Origin: Membranipora membranacea
Taxonomy: Eukaryota; Bryozoa; Gymnolaemata; Cheilostomatida; Membraniporidae
Length of the DNA stretch: 64,000 nucleotides
Direction of reading: 5' to 3'
Assembly: GCA_914767715.1 (NCBI GenBank)
Contig: OU612075.1
Span: forward strand, 14,198,001 to 14,262,000
Position numbers and translations under genes: made by a program. The notes beneath the pieces are model-generated. The model made no database searches and was not told the DNA's origin. It was given only the letters and a program-made list of their open reading frames with translations. Numbering within the stretch: position 1 is the stretch's first letter; the number at the start of each line of letters is the position of its first letter. Below are positions 10,151-20,656 of the stretch, piece after piece.

Positions 10151-11441
10151 CGACATCAGATTCACATGTCCAGCCTATTATATTATATTGCAATTTACTG
10201 ATCATGTCTTGTGCGGACACTTTATATCTGTTGCTACTTTTGTAGGTAAAACATCAATGCTCTGTTTAATCAATATAAGTTTTTTTATAAGCTTTCCAGC
10301 CCACCTTTGGCACCTTTTAAATGCACAAACATAGAATCAGATGACTGAGGTCCCATACCAACTGCTTCGGCACGACGCCCTATTCAACTCATTTTCATAG
10401 ACAAAAATCATACTTTTATTGGTAGACTTTCCAAAAAAAGGAGAGCATTAGCTTTATCTAATCTCAGTGTTTTCTCCAAACTTTCCTCCAACTCTTTATT
10501 TACAAATTTTATCGAGCCTGGTGTGGACAGTCAACTTCCATATATTTCTGCTATAACAATTTCTACTAACTGGCAAATACCCTGCTTGCCAAGCCACATG
10601 TGCTGTCAATTGAAGGAGAAGATAAGGCGTGATGCACCACCATATTTTTTCAAAATTATCTCTAGGAATAGAAAAAAAGAACAATTATGGAGACTGACTG
10701 AATTTTTTTCCTGATGATAAATAAGTTTTTTTTTATTCTTTCAAGAATTTTTTTTGCAGATGGAAGGATTTTAATGAAGGATTCACGCGCCTAATGTGCC
10801 CTACCAAGCACCTTGTCTTTCCAAACCTAGAATGTCATGGTGTACTGACAGGTCAAGTTATAAGTTGAATTTGGAGTTGCTCACACACAAGTTGATCCGA
10901 AATCTAGGCAAATTTTTAGACCTACGCACTTTATTGTTGGTTTTCAATTTTCATGAGTGTAATGACTGAATATTCTGATATATAGGCGTGAGTTAAAGCT
11001 CCATCCATCTGAGGGTATCTCTCACATCGACATATCCTGACTAAATCTTTCTGATAATATTGGATGTGTTCTATCTGATCATCTGTCTGTGAGGTGAGAG
11101 GATTGTTTACAACTGCCCTCCTCTGTTTTATCTTCGGTACTGACCTGAATCATATAAGAAGAGTCATTGTTGTGTCAGGGAGGGTGGGAGCAGGGAGGGT
11201 GGGAGGTCTCTGGTTTTGTGAATGATCTTGTGACCCGAAATAAGAGTTGTATACGCATGGCCAGGGTTGAGACAACTCCATAATTTGGCACAAGCAAATT
11301 GTAAGAAATATAAGAAGAGCAAACACTGAGAGTCAATGTGTCAAAGTATATCCCTGCTGTCTTTTAAAAATTTAGTTTTGACAGGCTCTATAGTTAATTC
11401 GATGAGCCAATTTTTAAACAGATAAGATGTTGAAATCTTAC
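10151..11441. other. Spacer between the two channel copies
   Basis: Similarity between the two inverted arms fades near 10150 on the left and 13035 on the right. I see no supported gene in this part. A GGGAGGGTGGGAG-type purine run occurs near 11180-11210. Confidence 0.4.
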
Positions 11442-11690
11442 CTTGTTGGCTTTTTGCGATATCCATATTGATTGCTACCATGATTCTCAATCTGTACTTG
11501 ATATTTATTAGGATGTGACATGCTCCTACCGCCTCCATCACTACTATCATCACTATCTATATATACCAGTGAGACATCTTGGGATTGCGAAATGCACATA
11601 CTCTCAAGATTGTCATTGTTTGAACTGGTACTATCAGTAGTGTAGTAAACAGGCAAAGTCTGTTTGTGTAGACGGGAAACTATATTGTGG
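11442..11690 (-). CDS. Possible Ser/Asp-rich exon, unidentified
   Basis: The minus strand reads about 80 open codons including 'STSSNNDNLESMCISQSQD', 'VYIDSDDSSDGGGRS' and 'NHGSNQYGYRKKPTR', and ends on a good donor (CCAACAAG then GTAAGATTTC). The acidic and serine-rich composition is unlike the AT-driven shadow frames nearby. I could not find a following exon in matching phase, and the exon start is uncertain (an AG near 11691). It lies between the two channel copies. It may be an exon of a small unrecognised gene or a chance frame. Confidence 0.28.
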
Positions 11691-12260
11691 TGGTTGTATA
11701 TGTATATAATGAGATCCATCAGTTAGTGACCCAAATCCAAGTGGGGGTGACAAACCAGTCGAAAACAACACATAGAGAAGACAACTTTGATGACTTTATT
11801 GATAATGTCTCTCTGAGATGAAGGTTAGTGAAGGTTGGGAATAAGATTCGAAAACCTGAAACAAGTTAGAAAAAGTTTCCTGCTAACTTGCCAGGGATTG
11901 CAATCTGGTTGTATTGTCACTGGCTTAAACTGCAAACTCTCTTAAATGATAATATATTATATATATATTATTATTATGTCGTCGAGGTTGCCAAAACTGA
12001 TTGCAAATGTCAGTGATGGTGCTGTGAACAGGTTAAGTTTGTAGGGTGTGTGGAGGCGGTCAATGATATTGTGGAGGTTTTATATGTCAATTATAGAATC
12101 AAACAGTTAGTGATCCAAACCCATGTGAAGGCTGCAAAGCAATTGAAACAAAACACAGAGTGGTGACAACTTTGACGGCCAAACTCCCTCCTTGTATTCT
12201 CCAAGATGAATGTTTGTGGTGAAGAGTTTAACTGTAAAATGTGTAAAGGGTGAGTAAGAA
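11640..12260. repeat. Diverged direct duplication, two units about 375 bp apart
   Basis: The block with ATTGTGGTGGTTGTATATG, CAGTTAGTGACCCAAA and GACAACTTTGATG (about 11640-11830) recurs as ATTGTGGAGGTTTTATATG, CAGTTAGTGATCCAAA and GACAACTTTGACG (about 12010-12215). The copies differ by substitutions and small indels. Beyond the second copy, 12270-13035 shows nothing recognisable. Confidence 0.6.
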
Positions 12261-13206
12261 AATGGTTACGTTTTTGTGAACCGTCCGGAAGCAGAGGGGG
12301 CAGTCGTATACAATCCACTCAGTCACCTAATTGTGTTGATGAAAATTTTGCTATTTACAATTGAAATATTATCACTTTGGAGCCATAGAACGAACCTCAG
12401 CAGATCAAATATTACCAGAAAGACATTGTTAGGTGAGTGTGTTAGTTGCACGTACATGAAACTATAACGTAAATAATTAGACCGAGAATTGTTTAATTAT
12501 TGCGATCAGCTGATATATATGATATCCCCTAGGTGTAAAATCATAGCTTTGTTACCTATATTTAATAGGCATGATCAGTCTAAAGCATTGCCAGACTATC
12601 ATGATGATGTAAGTTAGGATATTATATCAACAAATTGCCTGTAAACATGATCAAACATAGCATAGTGATTTTGTGATTGTGTTGGGTGGGATAGAAATTG
12701 TGAGAAAAGTTCAGATCAATTTGTATGAGGGTTCCTTTTTTCTGATCAATGGAAGAAAAATGGTTAAGTTGAAAAGGGCGTCGCACCAAAACAGGCATCT
12801 GTATCTATGCTCACTGATATTATGGGTGGGCTGGACAGTTCAATTCAAAACTCATATCGATTTCTTGGTAAACAGAATTCTGATGTTGTACTTCCATAAG
12901 TAGCGATCGATACAATGTAGCCACACAGGAAATATTCAGGAAAAGTAAATATAGTATCATAAGTGGAATAAATGTATTTGATAATAAAGTTATAGACCTG
13001 CTCACAATGATAATGTGGAAATAGCCTCCTATATTGTCAAGGAAGTCAATTACTGATCAATACAGATGAGATTGACTAGCCGGATACAATCTATGGTCAA
13101 TTAACAGACTATGTGTCAATACCTGACAAAAACCTGTATATATATATTATGTATATTCAGATCACCTCTCAACTCAGCTTATCAAAGGCAGTGTCAGCTA
13201 GCCAGC

Positions 13207-15611
13207 ATGGAAAACAGAAAGATCATTATAAACATATCAGGTCAAAACTTTGTGACTTCTTCACAGACATTGTCAAAATATCCTGACACTAAACTGGGAA
13301 AACTTGTCAACTCAAACATAAGAAGTGTTTTTGATTTTGAAGGTGACACGGAAATCTTCAGGGAGGTCCTGAAATTCTACTGGACTGATCAGCTTCATTG
13401 TCCTAAAAACTTCTGCAGCGAAGATTTCAAGATTCATCTTGATTTTTGGGAGATAGACATCTCACATGTAAGCCAGTGTTGCGTTGGTGATTTCTACGAG
13501 AACTCAACTCTCAAACAACAGTTCGACTATTTTGACAGTAGACTTGACTTTACCAATGGGAGACGTGTGGAGAACGGATGCTGTAATCGATTCAGGTACA
13601 GAGTATGGTGTTTTCTCACAGATCCCACTGGTCGAGGCTCTCATTGCCCAAAAGCTGCCATAGCATGGGCAGTCCTGTGTGTTCTCTTTACGATACTGAC
13701 GAGTATCATTTACTCATACAGTACCGAAGCTGTGATAAAGTTTGGGGGTAAAGAGACATCTGATAACAACACAAACGCCTCATGCCAGGCATTTTATGTC
13801 AAATGGTCAGGCACAGAGGATGCAAAAACTTATAGTGCGATAATGCATACATCTGCGTTCTTGTATGCAATAGAAGTTTGGATTCGTTTTTTGTGCTGCC
13901 CTGACAAAAAAAGGTTTTATCGCTCATTACATATGTTCGACATGATTATGTCAATCATTGAATCAGGCAGCTTCATATACTACACCGTGGTGGTGGCACT
14001 GCTTAGCTATCATTCGGATGGGGAGCCGTATACAGCTTCACAAGAGAAGATATGCGAGATAGCTGATAAAATGGATATGTATTTGGTCATGTTCGAGCAG
14101 CTAAGAATGATCAAACTCTTTCACTACGCCTCAGTCTACGAGTGAGTACATTACACTTTACTTTGCTTTACTTCGATCTCAAGATGCCCAACGGTTTAAC
14201 CTGATCGTCACACTTGTGATGAAGAGGTCAAATCTAATAATCTTGCACTGCTCCTGCAGCACTTGCAAGAAAAATGGATTTGATGCAGTCCAATGGTTTG
14301 AAATAATCGTCGCTTTACACTATCAAAAATATCAGTATTTATTCAAACAGTCTCAGAGTTGATGTGGTGTTCCGAACAGGTATCCTGCATGTGAAGTTTA
14401 TTAACAAAGCATTTCGCATAGGATGAGCAATAGTTTCTAGCTAGCCATATATTTGGCTATTTCAACTACTATTTGAGAAAATGTACGCACTTTCCCTCTA
14501 TCGCATATATTTTACTCCTCTGTAAGCCATTCTTAACTGCGGATGTGGTTGCCATGGATAACTTATATTTGTTATATTGCAGTGGGCTGAAGGTGTTGTT
14601 GATAACATTCTATAGAAGTTGGAAGGATATAGTACTTTTGATTCTCCTGCTAACACTGACGTCCCTACTGCTGGGTCCCTGTGTGTTTTTCATGTCTCAA
14701 GGCGGCAATGGTGAACTCACAAAAATCAATGATATCCCAAAAGGTGAACGTAGAATTAAAAATAATATTTCACATATTTCACACATAGCTGAAACATAAA
14801 CATTTTTGTTTTTCTGTCAGTACTTGTTAAAAGAGATGAGACAGTGATTTCTTAATTTTTCTCTAAAATCTCTTTTTTTAAAATGTTCACATTTTAATAT
14901 CCTTGATTATCATGACTTTTGAAACTATGAACTTGACACAATTCCAGATATGCCTCAGGTTTAGTAATGTATGCAGAAAGAGCTGCAAAGATTTGCTGTA
15001 TAACATCATCAGGAGCCTTAGCAAATACAAAGACTGTTTTTCTCCAACGGTCAGCGCCATGTCACAGTGCTGAGAAAATACATTCAAACCATCTGGTCAA
15101 GACTAGGGAGAGGAACTGAGGCTAGAACCCTAACTAAGCCCCCTAGATCTACTAAATCTCTTAGGCTGTAAACTAAATTGAAATGCTCACATAATTCAAA
15201 TATATTGATGGTGTCCTTCTCATCTGTATTCAAACCCACACACTGATATTTAATGTTGCCTTTAGTAAACATGTACACTATCTCTGCTGGTATTGAATTA
15301 ACATATTCAAGTGTTTTACAGCATACTGGTTTGTTGTCGTTACTATGACGACAGTAGGATACGGTGATCTCTACCCAACACACCAGGGAGGGTATCTGGC
15401 AGCTTTTATTGTCATGGTGTTTGGGCTCATGGTCACTGCCCTTCCTGTGGCGATAATCGGAGGAAACTTTTCTGTTGTCTATGAGTACAACGCTAAGAGA
15501 ATACAGAAACTAAAGCACAGCAAGCAATCAAATAATGATAGAGAACATAGAAGCAAAACAACATTGTCGCTAAACAGCATAGCTCCTTGGGATGTCAAAG
15601 ACTTGGTGTGA
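13207..15611 (+). CDS. Kv-type (T1-domain, six-segment) potassium channel subunit
   Basis: Three exons join in phase: 13207-14141, 14583-14743 and 15322-15611, giving 461 residues. The product is a plasma-membrane tetrameric K+ channel subunit. The N-terminal T1 domain (about 1-100) carries the H-X5-C-X20-C-C zinc motif (HCPKNFC, then CC in 'SQCCVGD'), which non-Shaker Kv classes have. S1 is near 160-180, S2 has the conserved E and R ('YAIEVWIRF'), S3 has its Asp ('HMFDMIMS'), S5 is 'DIVLLILLLTLTSLLLGPCV', the filter is TMTTVGYGD and S6 ends 'ALPVAIIGGNF'. Two oddities: S4 reads 'FEQLRMIKLFHYASVY' with few charges, and the usual S6 PVP is PVA. The start is the ATG of 'MENRKI'; the upstream in-frame codons lie in what aligns as non-coding flank of the other copy. 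The short tail (about 50 residues) has no known motif. Confidence 0.9.
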
Positions 15612-15849
15612 ATATTGATAATTAGGATTTGACACAATCTAATTGATAATTACTATATTAAAATACAGAATTATGATATTATATGTATTTGAAAACACCA
15701 CATGTATATTGTGATGTATTGTTTGGTTAGTTAAAACAATGGCACAGTCATCTTGTGCACTTTCGCAAAAATTGACTTTGCATAGAAATATCTCGGCAAC
15801 CAGTACTCCGATTTGTATTCCGTTTTTTTCATCATACACACAGTAACAG

Positions 15850-16215
15850 TCATAAATACAGTATACAGACCTGCAATATAAATGCTTACGCAATGGGAAT
15901 TCCCAGTCAGTGTTTGTAAACACAGTTATAGGCTTTTCTATTAGAGTTTACAGTGCTATTTGCGGAGTCATAAATACAGAACGCAATGGGAATTCCCAGT
16001 CAGAAAACGCAGAAAACGGGGTCATGTCATACGCAGTTGAGATCTTGGTGAAGTTTGGAGGAGGAATTCTTTCCTGCGTCCTTGTCATGTGACTGTTAGC
16101 GTGGAATTCCTTTATCAACACACAAGGCTTAATATCTCTATTAGAGATTACTGTGCTATATACTGAGTCATAAATACAGAACGCAATGGGAATTCCCAGT
16201 CAGTAAACGCAGCGA
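15850..16215 (+). repeat. Tandem duplications carrying three GGGAATTCCC palindromes
   Basis: The unit 'CATAAATACAG...ACGCAATGGGAATTCCCAGTCAG' occurs near 15850-15910, 15968-16003 and 16168-16203, with further similarity in between ('TTAGAG TTTACAGTGCTAT' and 'TTAGAGATTACTGTGCTAT'). Each unit contains the decamer GGGAATTCCC, at 15895-15904, 15988-15997 and 16188-16197. That decamer fits the NF-kB consensus GGGRNNYYCC, but spread by duplication is a sufficient explanation for its recurrence. Confidence 0.7.
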
Positions 16216-16399
16216 TGTTTGAATACCCCAAAGGTAAAAGTATGAGCTACAGCTAGTTCAGATGGTTTTGGCGTGTCTTAGTGTTAGCTAGCACAATTTT
16301 GCTATTACGGAGGTGGAATTTATAGTACATGATGAGATAAGGTAAATGTTGATCGCCATAAATTTTATTATTTCAAGCTTGCATGAAATGGCGAAGTTT

Positions 16400-16492
16400 T
16401 GAAAACATTACTCCTCACAGTGGACCGAGAGCATTAAGCTCTCTTTAATGCGGTAAGGCAGCCTCTCTAACCAACTGAGCCACCTTCCACTC
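16400..16492 (-). mobile_element. tRNA-derived SINE head fragment
   Basis: On the minus strand, GGTGGCTCAGTTGGTTAGAG matches a polymerase III A box. It is followed by a degraded anticodon-arm-like hairpin (CCGCATTAAAGAGAGCTTAATGC). No good B box is visible. Confidence 0.45.
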
Positions 16493-16494
16493 TA

Positions 16495-16734
16495 CTATAT
16501 TGTATACAGGTGAGCCAAATCAGCTGCTATAAGAGCTAACAGAATCAAAACAAATATGAAGATAAGATCATCCGGTGAGAGCTCATTTTCGTCCTCCTCA
16601 TCATAGTCTGTAGGATGACATATTCCTGAATCTTCTGGCATCTCTTTTAATTGTGCAGTATTGTACTCGAATCTCACTTGTAGACCAAACTCACAATAGG
16701 CAGCAAGATCAGCTCTAAGCCAGGGCAGACACCT
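16495..16734 (-). CDS. Possible C-terminal membrane exon, unidentified
   Basis: The minus strand reads about 80 codons to a stop: 'WLRADLAAYCEFGLQ', 'DSGICHPTDYDEEDENELS', then a hydrophobic stretch 'LIFIFVLILLALIAADLAHL' near the end. It would be an acidic stretch followed by one C-terminal membrane segment. The frame has an in-frame alternative start only (GTG), so if real it is a terminal exon whose acceptor I cannot place with confidence. No neighbour shares the strand. It could equally be a chance frame. Confidence 0.22.
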   Translation of the reverse strand, partial: RCLPWLRADLAAYCEFGLQVRFEYNTAQLKEMPEDSGICHPTDYDEEDENELSPDDLIFIFVLILLALIAADLAHLYTI

Positions 16735-17300
16735 TTTTTATTTTTCCCAAAGATTGATGAAAGATTGTCTAAAATGATAATAGATATGATTAAACATGTA
16801 ATGGTATGGATTTGTACACAAAATATTAACACTTATTTACAAGATGGAGTTGCATTTTTTTTTATGGTAGAGAACAACTCCTATTTTGAAAAAAACTTTT
16901 TCTAAGCTTATTTATTCCTAAATAATAATAATAAATTACCTCAATAACCTGTTAATGTATGATATATGTTACATTTATGATTTTCTGACTTGAGGAGCGT
17001 GGTATAAAGAGGATAGCTATTCAAACTAGTGTCCACCAATCACCATCAACAAGGTCAATACAAAATATCACTGATCCGACTATAACCATATTGTCAGCCA
17101 GTAATCAGTGGTATATTTTACATTATCAACAAAAATAACAAATTAGTGTTTAGTAACCTTGCCATGCTGTGATTTGCCAGTGGCTGCATGACAAGGCGAT
17201 ATCTCAAGACTTTGAAAATGGACAAGTGGACTCTTGGCCAATTTTAATGCATTGACCGAACAGGATCATTACCCTACAATCTAAAACTCATGTGCTGTCT

Positions 17301-17565
17301 AAGTAGGAGGTAGCTCAGTTGGATAGAGCGCCTGCCCTTTAACGCGCAAGCGTTGGAGGTCCTGGGTTCGAATCCCGCTGCAGTCTTCTGACTACTGGGC
17401 TCATATGACGCCCCAGGTGTGCTCAGACCTGCCTGCAAACTGAGAGCAACTTGGCGCCGAATACGGCGGCCGCGCCCTTAAGGCACTGATATTTCTCAGT
17501 CCTCGGACGGAGACAACACTTGCGATTTTAACCCACATTTTAACCCACATTAAGTGTTAGAGTAT
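17301..17565 (+). mobile_element. tRNA-derived SINE, best-preserved copy
   Basis: The 5' head has an A box TAGCTCAGTTGG (17311-17322) and a perfect B box GGTTCGAATCC (17365-17375), with an anticodon region resembling a Lys- or Arg-type tRNA. The body follows: CTTCTGACTACTGGGCTCA, then CCTGCCTGCAAACTGAGAGC (shared with other copies), then TTTCTCAGTCCTCGGACGGAGAC and a tail ending in repeated TTTTAACCCACA. Related copies are at 56206-56400 (+), 57045-57236 (-) and 63065-63290 (+), with weaker heads near 16400, 24985 and 60105. It is not an intact tRNA gene, since there is no matching acceptor stem. Confidence 0.82.
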
Positions 17566-17997
17566 TTGTAGGTCATAGGTCAACAACAGTGTTAGGTGTA
17601 AATACTCGCCACTTACCTGAACAGGAACAAAGATTATTTGTTCTTAGAGTAATTCACAGCTTGCAACAGTCTGGATTATACGGTACAAACTAGTCACTAC
17701 CATAGTACCTCAAGCAATTGTGGAACAGTTCATTTCTCATGAAGTATCATTGTACCAGATAATGCCTTTCACTGAGTACATACGGTAAAATTTCTCTGAA
17801 TGCCAGGAGTGGATAGCATGCGAACAACGATCGGGGATATTAATGTTTAATTTAATTATTGCTGTCAAAATGTGTATTCAAATTGTTTTTCAGCTCAGTA
17901 AGTACAGGAAAAATCTGTTTGTAGGAAGTAAATCGAAAAAGTTCCATTAAGAATAGTTTTATATTATCGTTTTGACTGAAATGACCGATGTTGGTTT

Positions 17998-18216
17998 ATG
18001 TTTGAAAATCACAAGGAGAACCATATTCTGACTTTGCACCACTGCATGACTGTTAGTAAAACCTAAAAACCCCATGCTGACAGCCATTGTTGATTCTTTG
18101 TCCTTATCTAAACATGATTCAATAATGGCTGTCAGCATGGGATTTTTATTTTTTACCCAATAGTCATGCAGGGGTGGAGATTTAAAATACAGATTACCCT
18201 TGTGATTTTCATACAT
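17998..18216. mobile_element. Foldback element (MITE-like)
   Basis: Two arms of about 95 bp are inverted copies: the left ends 'CCCATGCTGACAGCCATTGTTGA', the right begins 'TCAATAATGGCTGTCAGC'. The outer tips are ATGTTTGAAAATCACAAGG and its inverse CTTGTGATTTTCATACAT. Loop about 30 bp. The gap 17566-17997 to its left holds nothing I recognise. Confidence 0.7.
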
Positions 18217-19012
18217 GAACCAGCATCGTATAACTATCCAAACAGTGATGCAAAATCACCATTATCATTATTTTTTTATTATTTTACTTTCATGCTGTTG
18301 CCTGCTCTGAAATATATGTTCAAACATACAATGATCTGATTCAAGACATGCGCCAACTCTTGTCTTCCATTTACCCGCTCCCTAACTTAATATAAACTTT
18401 ATGTGCTCAGTGAAAAGCTTTACTTGATAAAATGGACTACTCCATAACTGATTGAGGTTTTACGGTAGTGGTTTCATTGCACTGTATGGTGCCATTTGTA
18501 GACAATTTAGGTCATTTTGGCACCTCTGTCTTAGGCCAGTTTTTGATATCAGTCACTTATCAGCAAGTCCACTGTACGAACTGTCAGACACTGGGCCACT
18601 CCACTCTGCGGCAGCATGGGAGCTATTTGTTTTAGAGTGTAAGAGTAGTCTGAGCCCCCAAGACTTTTGCCCCCACCCAACGGCCCCCCAGCAAGTGTAC
18701 GAGTAATGATGATACCGGATCAATGTCTTTGAATTTAAATCTGGTATTGAAAAATCCATAAAATCTCATCAATCAAGCATTTATCATAAATTAGTCGGAG
18801 CCTCCCCCTCCCAAAAGTACATAGTGGCTAGTACAATCAATTATTTTTGTTGTATTGGTTATCTGCAAATTCGCCATGAGAAAGATAGCCAGTAAGTTTA
18901 GACAGTTATCAATTGGCCTTGACCACCACATAACATGCTGTCAGAGAATCATAGCTTATACATGATATGACACAGATTATTTAGAATATCATACTAGGGA
19001 AAGTGGGAGACT
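18217..19012. other. Non-coding gap
   Basis: A plus-strand frame at 18452-18706 is open but has no domain, no matching splice signals and no repeat signature. I see nothing supportable here. Confidence 0.35.
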
Positions 19013-19140
19013 GTAGTTTGGGAGTTTAAACTGTGTTGAGATAGCTGGTAGCATTTCATTATCAACCACTTTCCCAACGTGGTTGATAATGAAATGCCAC
19101 AACCAGCTATCCCGACACAGTTTGACCGTTTAAACTACAA
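19013..19140. mobile_element. Foldback element, 128 bp
   Basis: Nearly the whole length is an inverted repeat: left arm from GTAGTTTGGGAGTTTAAAC to CATTATCAACCAC, a 9-base loop TTTCCCAAC, right arm GTGGTTGATAATG to GTTTAAACTAC. There are a few mismatches in about 60 bp arms. Confidence 0.72.
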
Positions 19141-19725
19141 CTATTCAATTTAGATGGGAGTTTTCCCCTACCGTCCAAAGAGAGTGTAACTCCTAGCAAA
19201 TGTGATTTCGTGTTTTGTGTTAAAAATTGCTATTGTTTTATAAAATGATCTGTGAGAATTATGATTATGGAATCTGCTAGCATATCAATTAGTGTATTCT
19301 GAGTAAGGCTTAAAATTTTCATGTCCTAGGTAATGATGAGGCCGAAAAAGTAACACTCACAAGTTGCGCTTTTTGTCAAAATTATATTTTCATTCTTATT
19401 TTTTGAAAGGAACGAGGCTTGCAGACTTGCCAAACTCTGTAGAAGAGAGAGAAGACGCCCAGTTGGTTGATGCGTCGGCCTTTCAAACTACACTCATAAA
19501 CTCATCTAAACCCCACAACAGTGTCTAAGTCTCAGGTCTGGTATGTGATTTTCCCATTCATAGATCGTAACTAGACTATGAAGTTGCTACTTTTTTTGGC
19601 ACAATAGTATTGAAATATATTTATGAATTGGTGGGGAAGCATGATGGATGTTCCTATAATAGTCACTATCTCCCAAGTCTAAATAATTATTTTTAACAAA
19701 TAACAGAAGGCTTATGATGATGAAC

Positions 19726-19772
19726 CAATGAACTCCCTCTTCGATGGAAGATGGAAGAGGGAGTTCATTGGA
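19726..19772. repeat. Perfect short hairpin
   Basis: CCAATGAACTCCCTCTTC and its exact inverse GAAGAGGGAGTTCATTGG are separated by 11 bases. The rest of 19141-20656 has no recognisable gene; it must contain unseen upstream exons or introns of the ZU5 gene. Confidence 0.65.
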
Positions 19773-20656
19773 TGAACCAAAATACCTGGTGATAAAGAAC
19801 TGATCAGGTTTACAAACAGTATATACACGATAAAGCTCTATAGTGTTTGGCCGAATCTGAACCAATTTAATTGGAAATTCCAAGTACAATGGCAACATGG
19901 TTTATATAAGGTAAGTTGTGCAACATCTGTCTTAAATCCTGACCAAAAAAGGCCTGAAGCCCTGATGATAAGACAAAAACATATGCGTGGGTGTCTGCTG
20001 TGTACACATTCACCTCCACCCACATAACAAGCAGCAGCCTGACAAGAGAAAAATAGACCAATAAAATTCTCCGTCGGCGCAAATGTGATCTACTTCCTCC
20101 ATTATTGTTAGCATTTAGTATTAGTAGCCTCAGGGTTTTACTTTAAGATCTAGACCTATATTTGCATTACTGCACTTTGCGGTCATGTGACCTTTGGTTA
20201 TGATTATAAGCTGGGCACTCAGGAAAATCCCTGAATGTTTTCAATGAGCATTGGTGACTATCAGAAACCAACAATCCAGGAAGTTTAATTGACATTAAGA
20301 GGTGATTAGACGCTGGTGTAGAACACAGTAGTCAAATTAGATTTAAAGAGTTAACTTTGTACCTTTTTGATACTGACGCTGACTTATCTATGAAAGGAAG
20401 TTACGACCAGTTGATATGGAGACATGGACAGAGGTAGGCGCGGTGTGGGGGGGATCAGAGATACCCCCTTATTCTTCACTTACTCATTATAAATCAAAGA
20501 TTTCCAGTTTCCAGTGTCAGCAAATTGATAAGATATGAGTGTGATTTGATAAATTATTTATTTTGATTATTTGTATTTTCATATGTACCAGATCATTTGA
20601 CTTCAATATTTCATCATAGAAGGAGGTTCATTCAAAATTTCTCTCTTTGCTTACAG

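Noticed and set aside
17301-17380. Functional tRNA gene
   Set aside because: Both polymerase III boxes are present, but the acceptor stem does not pair, and the following body is shared with other SINE copies.
18452-18706. Plus-strand open frame of 84 codons
   Set aside because: No splice partners in phase with the ZU5 gene, no domain, and an antisense frame of similar length.
20597-20656. Start codon at 20597 as the beginning of the ZU5-domain protein
   Set aside because: The bases before 20657 look like an intron end (TTTGCTTACAG), and a receptor with glycosylation sites should have an ectodomain and signal peptide upstream.
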